This document shows positions 1 to 13,000 of a DNA stretch of 64,000 bases, one piece after another. Numbering within the stretch: the first letter of the stretch is position 1; every line of letters starts with the position of its first letter. The notes under the pieces are model-generated. The model was not told the origin of the DNA. It saw only the letters and a list, made by a program, of their open reading frames with translations, and did not search any database. Origin of the DNA: Phoronis australis (taxonomy: Eukaryota > Phoronida > Phoronidae); NCBI GenBank assembly GCA_002633005.1, contig NMRA01000304.1:151200-215199 (forward strand), given 5' to 3'. Position numbers and translations under genes: made by a program.

Positions 1-1944
1 CATTGATAATGATGTAGTCGGGCTTTTTCAACTTATATTCTTGATAAGAAAGGACGTGTTTCGTGTTTTTTGAAGAGCATTGCCGATAATTTCTGTACAA
101 GTGTGCAGTGGACCTTCAAACTGGATAACGTGAGGGATTTAAGTTTATACCCTTTGTAAAAAATTACTTGCAGCCTGCCACATTTCAGTGGGAGATTGAT
201 GGAACTTCAGTGCAGTTAATTCTTGTGTGGCTGGAGCCTAGTTACAGCTGTAATTAGCCATTTTGGGTCAGATTGTGTTGTAAGCATAGAAATTCTGCAT
301 CACTACGATTTTCAGTTTCAGTCCAGTTTCGTGAATGTGACACTGATTGAAACCAAACTATGTGTTCAATTGTTCAGACAAAACACCCCAACCAGGCGAC
401 TGGAGCAATGCCCAGAACCTGGATAAGACAACTGTTCATGTTTACACACATCTACCAACTAGTCTAATTCATAACATCTGTTCCACAGACTAATTTTTCC
501 TACTATTCTGTCTTTGCATTGTGCCCAGTTTGAATGATGGCCTATCAACCAGAGCTGTCTAGTTCTGGTTGGCGGCACTGCTGTTTGCAAAGCAGTTCTT
601 GTGGGTACCACTGGCATTGTTCCATGGCATTGTTTTGGGTTGTGGAACTTAACGCTTCTGTGTCATTCAGGTTCCTTTAAAAATTAGACTCAGATTTAGC
701 ATTACCCTCAGTAAACAAGTTTTCCTTTCCGTTTATGTGTCTTAAATTTCCTCATCATTGAAATTAAAACCTATGCGTTATTAATAGAAAGAGTAGCTGT
801 TCAGCTATTTTTTGCTGAGCTCAGCTTTTTTTAAACATGGCTGCAGGTGGCACTGGTTCACTAAATAATGAGGTCATTTCGAGTGCTGTGTTATGTGATG
901 TTCAATTCTTTATCGAGGGCTCAGAGATTACTGTAAGTCTTTCCACATCTTGCGCTACGTCATGTTTCAATCCTCTATAGTCCTGTCTGGTTTTTTGAAC
1001 TGGCTTGTGGCTTTGGCAGCAGTCTTCTCATGATAAGGGTGTGCTTGGATAAATGTTGAGAACAACAGTGTGTCAGGACTGATTTAGAGCTTCAGCTTGT
1101 GTAAGTGTTGCTGTGTTTTTAATGTGAGTTTGTTTTGAATTTCAATTCAGTTACTTTGGCTCTGACTGGAAGATTCGAGAAATTAGACGTTTGGTTTTTT
1201 GCTTTTGCCGGGATTCTTTTCATGAAAAGTGAAATTAGAAATTTGGTATAACGCTCCACACAACTATTTATGAAAAAAAAACATTTAATCATACTTTGGC
1301 AAAATACTGAGTCTTTTAGAATGTACTCATAACTGCTGGTAAATTATTTTTGAGCTGTGATGTTCTAATGCATAACATTCATAATCCATTATTCAGTAAA
1401 GAAGTTGGTACGTGGGATAAAATTTCACACCTAAGACTTATTAAAGTCCATTTTTGTGGTACAGACTCACCTGGAGGGTCTTGTATCCAACATGAAGCTG
1501 GATTCATGTTGGAGCCTTTACTGTAAACTCTCTTTTGGAATGAGTTATTCGTTCAGGTTTAATTTTATTGATAATACATCTATTTTATAATAGTATTTCT
1601 ACTCTCTATTTCACAAAAGCTCACCGATTTAGGACACAATGTGGCAGGCAAATAAATTTTTTGTTTTCACATTTTTTCGTGAGCAGTAAGAAGGACCAAA
1701 GTATTACTATTTTTAGGTTCTGCAGCTGAAGCATGGCCTACAACTAGTTCAGTTTTCAAGCCTAGTGAATAATGAAATTTGGTGATCTGGTGGTTTAGAA
1801 TGAGGTGTTTCAGTGTTACTGACAATGAAAATTTAATCTGTTCCACCATAGTTTGACTCAGTGACGTCATTTGTGTATGTGAACAGCTAACGAAAGGAGT
1901 CTTGTGTTGACTTGCTTGCCCACTGTACTTACCGTAATCGTTCG

Positions 1945-2120
1945 GGTTAACGCCCATGCTCAGTTAACCGCCCACCCCCTACTTTAGGTGAATTTCGATT
2001 TAACCACCCACTGCTCGGTTAACCGCCCCCTGCTATTTTTGAAGATTTCCAATTAACCGCCCACTGCTCGGTTAACCGCCCATCCCCTACTTTTGACGAT
2101 TGGTGATTACCGCCCTGTGC
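1945..2120 (+). repeat. Tandem repeat rich in GGTTAACCGCCC
   Basis: CTCGGTTAACCGCC occurs at 2014 and 2067 with variants at 1952 and 1995, within units of about 55-65 bp that also share CCCCTACTTTNGNNGATT. It is GC-richer than its surroundings and looks like the terminal repeat block of a transposable element that ends at the N (2224). Confidence 0.75.
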
Positions 2121-2223
2121 TAATAGGAAACGCGAATCCCCGACCTTTTAGATTAAGATCGATGATAACATTGAGTGCAACGACGGCCTCAGAGACCGCG
2201 GTTTAGCAATGTGAATTATGATA

Positions 2224-2224
2224 N
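2224..2224. other. Single-N scaffold join with 29-bp repeat on both sides
   Basis: GTGTTGACTTGCTTGCCCAC followed by TGTACTTAC occurs at 1904-1932 and again immediately after the N at 2225-2253. The 291 bp between may be an insertion present in only one haplotype. Confidence 0.75.
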
Positions 2225-3951
2225 GTGTTGACTTGCTTGCCCACTGTACTTACTTAGAAGTTTTACCTGTCAGTTCTCTTGTAATGCATACAATATGGGT
2301 GTACAGTGGTCAACCCAGTGTTCTTGGCAGTCAGCTTCGGTCATTGCGGTAACTATTTAACATGTTGCTGTGTTTAGTTTGGCTCACCTGTGTCAAGTTT
2401 GAAAAATAATAAATTCAATATCATAAGAGAATTTATCATTTCTTTAGCAAATTTTGACATTCTAGCTGTTTCGCACCAGTTCATTATACTGATTCCACGA
2501 CAATCAAACCTCACAACTTGAACATGGACTTTCTCGAGCATCTTCCTTTTTTCTAATTCCTTTCGAGTTTAAATTTAAACACTGCATCCCCTATGGTGAG
2601 TGTATTGGGCATTTTTCTTAAGGAGAACCTTTTAGCATTGCAGGTAGTTGAGTCTCCGGAATTAAAACGGAGTAAAATTTTTATTGCAGTTTTGCAAACA
2701 GGTGCTTCTTTTGATATTATTATCGCATTAGCCTTGGGGTCCTGCATGTTGGTCAGGATTGCTGTAAATGATGTTGTTGTATTTGGTGCACGAAGTGGAA
2801 AGATTTTCGTAAGCAGATGGGATAAGATGTCGTAAATAATCGCGTGGTGCTCCTGCATCAACAGTGTCATTCTTTCTTTGGTATTAGTGATAAAGACTTG
2901 GGCGAGAATCTTGCCGTGAGGCCTTCGTCTAGAGGGTGTTCAGGCTGTCTATGGACTCCCTGACTCAAATTTATACATCATAGTTAGGACCCCCTGTTTG
3001 ACATTTCGATGCTCAAGTAAACTTAGTTAGTAAGCATGGGTATCTCTTTCATTTTGCTAACAGTAGCTCTGTTCAACTTACTGATCATACAGGCAAAAAA
3101 TTATATATTTGCACAAAAATTTGTACAAAATGACATCAACTTTCAAACATTTGCCAAGCTTGTTAAATTACATCGTGAAGTGTCATCTCTGACTTGATTA
3201 GTCCGGACGGTTAATCCATGCTGTTTCACTGTTTTGTTCTCGTGCTTTGTAATTTTGTCTGCTAGAGGAAAATAAACATTTGAAACCTGAAAAAATAAAA
3301 AAATGTAGCTATGGGAACTCATTGGACTTTCCAGAATAAAACGATTGGTTTAGAAATGACTTAACAGTGGAAAAACTTAATGCAGGACCCTGTCTACACG
3401 GTAACATACCACAAAACTAACCACAATTTGATCATGAAATTCCTAGATTAACCCCTGCTTAGCGTTGAGGAATGGCTGCAAGTTGTTTTTATGGTTGTAT
3501 TACAGAATTATAGCAAGTTTCAGTTTGTTGAACACTCATTTTGCCACGCACACTTAGTGGATCACCTGAATACCAGGCCAAGTTCGGCTTAACGCTTATC
3601 GCACCTGAACTGTCATGTATGTGTATCCTGCCGTTGCCTCAATCCATTCCATTTCCACTGAAGTTGATCGATTCCACTGGAGTGGTGATTTAATTACTCA
3701 TACAGATTTATGACTGTAATATATGTTTTTGATTTTAACATAGTTCAAACACACCAGCATCACCTATCCGCCTACCAGGTTGTTGACCTAGGCGTTATCT
3801 CCTGCTGGCGTACTTGCAATATTTTGAGTGGCCATCGTAAAATTGTCATAGCTATGGATTATGTACGTATTTGTTGGAGTGTTGTAATCCACTGTTTTGT
3901 TACATGCGATCGATGTGAATGTAATGCACTAACAAGATTATATTTTTTCAG

Positions 3952-4032
3952 AAACCCGAAAGGGGTCGTATGCGAGTACACCATTTGAATAATGTGAATC
4001 GAGTCATTCAACTTCTCTCCAATACCTACAAT
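3952..4032 (+). CDS. DMD: Exon e1: CH1 domain (human exon 4 equivalent)
   Basis: 27 codons, phase 0 at both ends, acceptor TTTTTTCAG, donor GTAAGT. It encodes [20 protein letters not shown] and the following LLSNTYN, matching human PKEKGSTRVHALNNVNKALR. It is one codon longer than the 78-bp human exon 4. This is the middle of the first calponin-homology domain. The preceding CH1 exons (human 1-3) were not found in the upstream 3.9 kb. Confidence 0.93.
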
Positions 4033-7000
4033 GTAAGTATATTTTTTGATAATATCGGGGCATTTTGTTCATCACATAGCAGGTGTTAGATTTTGCATTG
4101 CATGAGGAAGGGGAGATATTATTCGTCTTTGTTTCATCGCAAAGTATCTGTTATCAAATATGTATCAGCTGAGTAGATTTCTAAGTAACATGTTGATGAG
4201 TTTAATTTCTACTATTCAAAATAATCAAAATTTTGGAAAAAAAATTTGGTCGATGTGTGTTTAACAGAAAAGACCCCTTGTGTGTTTCTATTGCAAAACC
4301 AACTGCAGTGTCTTGAATATAACAACTTGCATACAACTCTTTAGCATTGAGAAACCACAAAACTGTCTTTCACTAACTGCAGTGTCTTGATTGTAACAAC
4401 CTGCGTACAATGCTTTATCACTGAGAAAACGTAAAACTGTCTTCCACTTGATCTAATTTCTAATTCTGGTTCGCGTGGACGAAACGCGACTTTGTTCATG
4501 CGTGGACATTTTATGTTTGAAATTTATTTGTAAAGCGTTTAAATATCCCTCCACACAAAAGTGGCAATTTGATAGCATGATTTTTAGATCCTTACACGTT
4601 ATTCATCTATACCGTCCACCAACTACGCTATCGCCATCTAGTGACGAGGCATATTTCATCATTTCACCACTATATGGGAAAATGACTATTTTCATGAGGG
4701 CGTACACTCGTTGTTTTTTATTTTTGATGCCTGGAAACAATTTATCATAACTATGTAATAAAGCTCCTCACCACACCCCACTAAACGTGGTTAAAACCGC
4801 TGCACAGCTCAATTTAGAAGTTTTTAATGAGCAAGTCAGCCTGGCTAAATTTATACAATGCACACTAGCTAGGTAGAGTTCACCGATGGCTTCTATGGCT
4901 ACATTTGCCACTGTAGACTGGATCCATTCCAGTTTGAATTTGGAGAATTTTGTCTTTGTCTAATTATTGATGTAGGTGGCTTGAGAAAACGTGGATTCAT
5001 AATGTTGTAAGACTCTTTCATACTGACTTAACTGAGGGGAGGGCTGACGTAAACTGCGAAGTTAACTGATCCATTCATACCGGCTTCAGTAATTGATGGA
5101 CATCAAAGTTAATGATAGGTGACGCTGTCATCATCGAAGTGATCGCAAGGTGGCGCTGATGCATCGCGTGCATGCTAAGATTTTTTTAATGTGACAATTC
5201 AAAAACATTAATTTGCATGTGCTAATTGACAAAACCTATTTCTAATTTAACTGGCGCTGTTAACTTCAGTCCAGGACCGAAGTTAACCCTTCATACTGAC
5301 TGCAACTCCCCCAAAACATCGACGACGTGTTGACATTAGTATGAAAGGACCTATAGGATAAACTTAGTCAAACTGTCAAAAATTGATGCGTCAGTTTGAG
5401 CCAATGGATAGGATTACATTAAGTTCTAGGTTCTCCTGAAAATGGCAGACAGCATGCTGCCGAAGGTGCATGAGAGTGTTGGGCAGTGTCATGGCAGTTT
5501 GAGACCTGTACAACTATCCAAATATTGATATTAGACTGTGAATGGCATGTCTAATCTTCAGGATTGATCATCATGGTCATAAACATGTGAAATTTTCAAA
5601 TGTGAGTTTTAGTATAACCCTCATTCAGTTCCTTTCATTGAGCTCAACTCCTGCATGGGCAGTAAAAGAGCACAGCCAGTCTAAGAATGTGTTCACAGAG
5701 CCATTACATTTTGTCTGTTTTTATAAGCAGACTGTTGTGATATTGACAGTATCTTCCTTTAGTGTCCATCCAGGGATACATGATCAACTCTTGACCATTA
5801 TCTCTCAGGAGTTCACTTGGCTGAGCTTCAGATCTGTTAATTGCTGCCATAGTTGGTCAACACCAGAAGACATGCCCCTCCTTACATGTGCCAGGCATTC
5901 TCTGTTTTCCCACCAGAAAAGCTATACAAGTCATGCATTAGGTGCCTGAATTTATTTTCCCCTCAGCACAACAAGTTTTGACATTCAGTTTTAAATAATT
6001 ATGTAACAAAGTTTGTGACTGATGACAGTGACAATGGTGGTGACAATTTTGGTGAGGGTGATGTTGATGTTCTTAATTATAATGAGAGTAATGATGGCTG
6101 TTGTCACTAATGTGCTGATTTTCAGCATACTGGTGATAACGACAATGACATCAATGATGATTTAACCTTTTTGTCATTGTTGACAGCTAAGCCATTGTCA
6201 TCACATTTTGATGATCAGGTGGTGGTGGTGGTGGCGGCGATAGTTATGATGTTGTCGCAACATAATAATTATGGTGATTATCATGATATTGATGTTGTGA
6301 CGTGCTCTTGTGATATTGATATTCAAGCTTTCTTAAAACGGATTGTTGTCATTCTGGATGTATTGGACTATCTTGATAAGAATGCTTTAGCATCAACACC
6401 AGAGGACAGTAAATAAATAACGGTCATTTGCACTAGTTTTGAACATTAGTCGGATAGAACCAGCAGTAGCGGTATGTACCTTCTTTGGGTACTACGTATT
6501 TACAAAACATAAAATGGTTCCGGGTGATCAGTGTAATGGGCCCACATGAGCGACGTGCACATGGTACTTTTGTACCAGACTGCCTGCAGTTATTTTTTGG
6601 TTACTGTAATGTATTGAATTGAACACCAGTGAGTGTGAGTGGGTGATGTTCTTAGCACAGGATTCTGGCTGTGACTTAGACGAAAATCAGGCAATGAGTC
6701 TATCCATTCTTTACATTTGGCAATTTATAACTTAAGTGTAGTTAGAGCAATGCTTGTAACATATCGAAGGAAGTCAATTTACATTTTGTTACTGTTCAAG
6801 ACAGGCTTCAATTTTAATGATCACAGCAGTATGGTGGTGACACTCAGCCTCACTGTGATGATGACGGCAACAGGGATGTTGATGGCAATGACAACGAAAG
6901 TGACCGTTTTAATGATGATTGTGAATGTTGATGATTAGGACAATGACAGTGGTCATGTTGAACTTTCTCATTACATCTCTGATTGAGGCTATGGTGATAG

Positions 7001-10000
7001 TGGCGATGATGATTTTAATAGCTTCAAGAATCAGTCATTGGAGCTATCTTAACTTGTGGAATTCAAGCTTGACTGGAGACGAAACACGGGATTGTGTGTT
7101 TGTTGAATGTTGAGCATTTGAAAGAGAATCCCATGCAGTTGGTCTCTACACAACTATCTGGGAAATTTTATCTGAAAAATGTACTTTCAAGAAGACCCTA
7201 TAATTAGCGCTATTCATGACAGTTGGCATGTCAGCCCACAGCCAGATGCTGAATGGACTTTTAGCAGTCTACTGGCCCATAAATCAGCCAGAGTGAGAGT
7301 TATTCACATGAACTGCTCTTTATCAGTTGGAGGGATGTACACTGGCCCTGCCTGTGTTTGTTCAGAGAAGTTGTTCAAATTCTACCTGGTGTGGTTGTCT
7401 ATTACTCTGTGTGTGCAGAAAGATGTACAAGCACAATGAACCGAGATTCGTTCAGTAAGATCTGGAAGTTTAGCTAATATTACTAAAATGCAAATTTTAT
7501 ACCCCTACATATCTGTATGCATGTGTACTTGCGTTCATGTGCACATGTGTGTGTCAGTCATCTGCTGTTAATAACAAGTTACAGACTGATATAACTTGTG
7601 CTGCTCCTTAGCAGAATTTTTAGTTTTTGTACTCTATATTTCCGAAATTCCACGTCAGATTTATATGCAATTAGGCATGTGGTGCCGCTTCGTTCGAGAT
7701 GATGACAACTTTCTAAATTTCTAGCATATTTAATGCATTGTGCTTCCAATATGCGCCATTTTATAATTTTCAAACCTACTTTTGCATCGGTCCGCTTCTC
7801 TTTCTGCCAAAACCAGGTGAAGGATCATTTAATGGCATTTGGTTGAATTGTTCTTATTGGGGGAATACGACTAAGGATTGGTGCGACTGCTGTTTAACCC
7901 CGTTTTTTTTGCATGCCTCAATGGATGTGTTCCTTATAGAGATATGGAATACGAAAGCTTGTCAAAAATATCTTTAAACTTCCTGAAGAAAGAACCATCT
8001 CGCAGCGTCTAGTACAGAGTAATTCACTAATTCCCCTGTAAGGAAATTTTCAGAAAAAAATCACAAAATTCACGATTTTTAAAATATGTGCGAAGGAAAA
8101 ACTGTGTGGTTACGACAGACTTTCTAATCTCCCTCCCATTTAGGATACATGCGCCCATGCGGCATGCACTGACAGTCAGTTGCTTGAAGTCGTTTGAGGT
8201 CATGGGTCACATTTTACATCTTGCCATTCCAAATAAGGAGAGTTGCTTTGCCTTGTGGGAGAAAAATGTACAAAGTGGCGAGCAGTTGGCAGATCGTTTG
8301 TTTGAAATATGAAACTAAAAGAAAATACTTTGATATCAACAGATATTAAAACCCTAAAAGTACCTGGTCAGCAGGTTGAATTCTGTTTCAGTGGTAGAGA
8401 ACCACTTTCAATAGTGCAATTTAGTCTGTTTATAGCATTCCAGGCCTCTTTAATTTTTGGAGAACATACTGCTGTTGATTTTCGAACTTGTCCAAATACT
8501 GTGATCCCCTTGTGGCAATTTTGTTTTTGTCTCTGCCACCATATCTAAGTATGCTCCTTGATGGATCTTCATGATATGAGAGCATGACTAGTGTTGATTT
8601 TTGATAGAACAGACTAACGGTTGTGCTCCCTTGTGGCAATTTTGTTTTTTCCACTTCCGTCTCAATATCTATCTTTGATGGTTTTTCATGAAAGTTGGCA
8701 AATGCTATTTCTATTGAGGAAATCAAGACTGACAGTGTGGATTCTTGGGCAGATGTGGCTAGTGGCGTCACATGGTGGCAAATCGGCATAGGGTCAGCCT
8801 TCCACCAAGTTCTTCGATAGATCCTCATGAAATTCGACCTACCTTGCTGATGTTGATTTTCAAATGGGTTTGACTACTGTGGAAATATTCGAGAAAAGAG
8901 CACCCCTTATATCTTTACCATTTGTGATGCAAGGTCTGTGTAGAAATTCAACTCTCACCGATCTTCTTTTAGGCAACCCTATATGTTCTTTTCGTAATGG
9001 AATTTTTTAAACACTGCTTTGCAGTCATTGTTTGATGGGAAGTTTTCCTATGTGTAGTGACTGTAAATAACCTTGGGCTGAATTGTAGTGGCTGGAATTG
9101 CCCTCAGACACCAATTATTGTCAAAACAATCTAATGAAGCTTGTTAGGCCTGGCATAAAATTTTTATGAAGCCTTTACGGTAACATTCACTTTCAGGGGT
9201 CCCAATTTTGAGAATCATTTTTCTCCACTGAATAACCGGAATCAAATTGGGTCTCAATATCCGGAACCCCTGCAAGTGACCATTGCCCCCTTATCCACGA
9301 GAGTGCCAGTTGAAGATTAGCTCAAACTCATTAGGTCATGAAGTCGTTGAGGTGAAGTCACTTGTCACTGGCCTCAGCACTTGAATGTCCATTAAATATT
9401 TGAAACAAACCTTCGTTATGCTTATTGGCATAAGCTTGCTGTACAAATCAACTGACTGCTTTGTGAACCATAAGTATGTCGCATGTGATTAGTTGAAGAG
9501 TCGCTAACAATTCGAAGACAGAGATCACCCTTTTATCATTTAGGTCTTCACCACTTGTTTTATTAACCAAGAAGGTTCAATGATAAACTATGTATATCGT
9601 CAACATAGCAGCTTTTCATTCTAAAAACTGAGATGTGTCTTTTTTCTTAGTAATAATTAAAATTTATTTACCATTTATTGTCATGAGAAAAATATACAGC
9701 TTACAGTATTTAAAAGCAGTTATCCTTGGGGTACTCGGCTATAGTTTTGACAGGGATGCAGTTGGAAAATTAGAATAAGTGTGGATTAAAAAACAGAACC
9801 TATTTGAATTGCGCTCAAATGAGCTTCATCTGTAAAAAGTTGTCATTTCATAGAGTTTTATTTTGGAAACACCACACGAATGTAGGGGTTAATTCCTTAA
9901 ATTTAATCCTTTCTCTACCGTGTCTTTCTAAACCATTTTGCCTAAATCCGCCCAGCAAGAACATACTTTTCTGTAGATTTTTGTATTTGGAAATGGTAAC

Positions 10001-13000
10001 ATTTAATTGACATGTTTGAAAGGAACCCTTTCGTTGGGAATTTAATTGTGGAAATATTGTCTGCCTGAGCTGCATGTCCCTTTAAGATGTATTTGCATGC
10101 TCCTAACTATGTTAATGTATAACAGGATTTGAACGACAATGCTATTTGAACATCATCTACGCTAAACAAAGTGCAGTTGTATTCATTCACCAATGTGAAA
10201 ACAAAAAATTCTGCAAATAGGGCTCACATAACCCTCATCATGCAGTGTTACTCCCCAACTGAACACCACAGTCAGGATACTTACTGGATATGATTGAGTG
10301 ATTTACGAGGGATCATTTTCAACACAAAACTGTTCCTACCTTATATTCACACTGTTACTGTATGTTGTGTTTCCAACTAATTTGGCCAAGCAATCACAAA
10401 GATAAGGAATTAGTGTGCAAGTTACACTTTAAATCTCTTCTTTGGGAGTACCCCGGAATTGTACCCAGGCAATGCAACAGTTTTGTATACTTGTGGGGTG
10501 AGTGGCACTTGGTAAGGTATTTGGCAAGAGATTGTGAACTAACACGTTATCATAATTCTTCATTTATTAGAGCGCATTATGACCAACAGGAAATTTTGGT
10601 AAATTCTCCACAAAAGTAAAGATTACAAGAACATCTTGGTCCACCACAAGCATGGATTATAGTTTGTAGATTTTATAAAATAACATTCGATAAAATTCCA
10701 ATTATTTGCAAAAAGGTAACCAACCATGGATAAATGAAAATTCCAATTATTTGCAAAAAGGAAACCGACCATGGATAAATGGAAAAAAGAAAATTTTGGC
10801 AATTATTTTTGTGCGAAATAAGTGGAGACTTATTGTGGTTTAATGTCCTCTGACTGATGTTAATCAATGTTTCCTCCCTTCTTTGATGGTGAGGTTGGAC
10901 TGGTCTACCAACTGTGTTTCCATAGTAACTGCTCTGGTGTTCTGGTGCTCTCTTGATTAGTTTAGGAATTAACTACTGAGAATGCCTGATAAGCCTAAAA
11001 GTGTATAAATATAGAAAATGATATTTTTTAATAACCCCAATGAAATATATACCCAGATTATTAGAGATGGGAGGTGTATTAAATACGTGCAGAAATATGC
11101 TGCTGTTGTAAGTATTGTATGAGTGTAAATCTGGTAAACCAATGGTGGCATATTTTTTTACAAAAAGTTACCTAAATCATCATGAAGTGATCCTACACAA
11201 AAATGATGTTTAGCTAATTGTCCATTCTGAGATACCTTGCAAAAGTGAACTTACCCGTGTTTTCAGGTCTTTGATGCTTTTACCAACTGTCATTGTTTTA
11301 GGTAGACTAATTTGTCTCTTAGCCCTTGTTATATTACTCGCTCACATGAAAACCCACAAGCTTGTATTGCAGTGAGGACTGGGGAGTAAGATAAGATCTT
11401 ATCAGCTTAGGACACCTTGTGACGAGCGGAGAAATTTTATTTTGCTCACATTTTTTCATAAAAGACAAGTATCACCAAAGTAATGCTTTACTAGTTTTAA
11501 GTGTGTTACCATAGCTACCACTGGTCAATATTTCGAAAGTTTCAGGGATTCACAACAATGTTAGCCTTTGGGGAATGAGAAAAAGAAAATTTTGACAATT
11601 TTTTGTTCAAAATAGTGAAATTATGCTAAAATTATGCTGCTTATCATGATGACGTGTTCTGAACCCCATTTGACAACGTGACAAGGTCACTTCTATCAAA
11701 AATAACGGCTAAAATCGGTCTGTTCATTTTTCAAAGACTTACAACATTGTGAATGGTGTCTGCTTTCTCCGTACATGGTCTAGAACTGTAAAATGATTTA
11801 GCATTTGTTTTGTGCCCCTTATATTTCATAAACAAAAAAGGAAGAAAAAGTCAGTGAAATTGTACCGTAATTGTTGTGAGGCTACGTGACGATCCTGTAA
11901 TTTAATTTGATTCTCAGTGTCATGATCGGTGGTAATATGCCACGCCAACACTCCTCTCAACAGTTCAAGCCATTATCGCATCTGCAAATCAAAATTAGGT
12001 GACTGCTAGGAAATGACGTTTCTGATTGTCCAATGATGCCAATTTGGACATAGAGATCTCTTTGAATGTCTTCCATTTTATTATGAATTGTGCATCAGTT
12101 TTTTTGCTATTTCCCAAAATAAATCTATGGTTTTATGTCTATGATCATTTTAATTGACAAAATTTGTTTTTATATTGCAGATCAAGTTAGTGAATATCAG
12201 TAGTGACGACGTTGTCGACGGCAACCCCAAATTAATCCTCGGTCTAGTCTGGAGTATTATACAGCACTGGCAGGTAAGAGGTGATGCTTTTTGCAGGAAA
12301 TCACAACATATCCCTCCTTCATTCATCACCAGTGTTTTGGTAGACACTAATGCAATGTTCAGTCTTGAGCTTTCTTAATGGCAGATGGTTTCAGGTTTTT
12401 CATTCATTCTCATGTACTTTGGCCATTACCTGGTCAATACTTGCTTAAGATCTCTTTGTAATAAGCAGTGTTATAATGGTGCATTCTCCAGCCTGTACAG
12501 TTTTGTATGTGAATGAACATTCTGTTGACAGCCTACATTAGCATAGCAGAATGCTAGCATATTTTGTGTGCTAGTTATTCTAATGACACGGCCTCAAGAT
12601 CACCTTGATTGGTTTCCGATCTAAACTCTAGATGGCATCGTAGCTACGTGTTTAGGTGGGAAAACTCGACTCAGGGGCTGACTTAGTGATATTCATGAAT
12701 TAAATATCAGGGGCTGACTTAGTGTTATTCGTGAACTAAGTATCATTGCACCAGACTACGTATATTAGACAACGGGTGAGAAACTTGAAGCATATGTCAT
12801 GAAAAGGCGCTATTTTGTGTCAACAGTGTTGACTGCCAGAGAAGTGTGGCAGTAGCCAATTAGAGTTTAGCAGTCTCTCGTTTATGTATAGACTGTTGAA
12901 TAGTCAGAAGATGACCAAACTGAAGACTGGACAAAAAATATTACTCAATTGTGTGTCATGTTTTTTTATAAATTTTCAAATTTTCATGTTGTGTAGTTTG

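Larger units (their letters stand above)
1..3951 (+). other. Upstream intron (5' part outside window)
   Basis: Non-coding in both strands as far as I can see. I looked for the preceding CH1 exon (equivalents of FGKQHIENLF or DLQDGRRLLDLLEG) and found no match, so it lies further left. It contains the AACCGCCC repeat and an N join near 2224. The short ORFs here show no family motifs. Confidence 0.8.
4033..12180 (+). other. Intron e1-e2, 8.1 kb
   Basis: The largest intron in the window. It holds a 74-bp tandem duplication (4301), GAT-rich degenerate repeats (6016-6330, 6830-7020), a roughly 120-bp tandem array (8470-8865) and a roughly 50-bp duplication (10690). No exon-like ORF with dystrophin similarity was seen. 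Confidence 0.8.

Noticed and set aside
1-3951. Possible first CH1 exons or start codon upstream of 3952
   Set aside because: No match to the CH1 N-terminal motifs in any frame; the small open frames (for example 2593-2835, 3710-3988) lack family features, and the latter only runs out of frame into exon e1.
5542-5949. 135-codon open frame in intron e1-e2
   Set aside because: No recognisable motif and no exon-like borders; probably chance.
6171-7113. Open frames over GAT/GTT-rich repeats
   Set aside because: They follow from stop-poor low-complexity sequence.
8430-8828. 132-codon minus-strand open frame
   Set aside because: Lies across a degenerate tandem array and has no family similarity.
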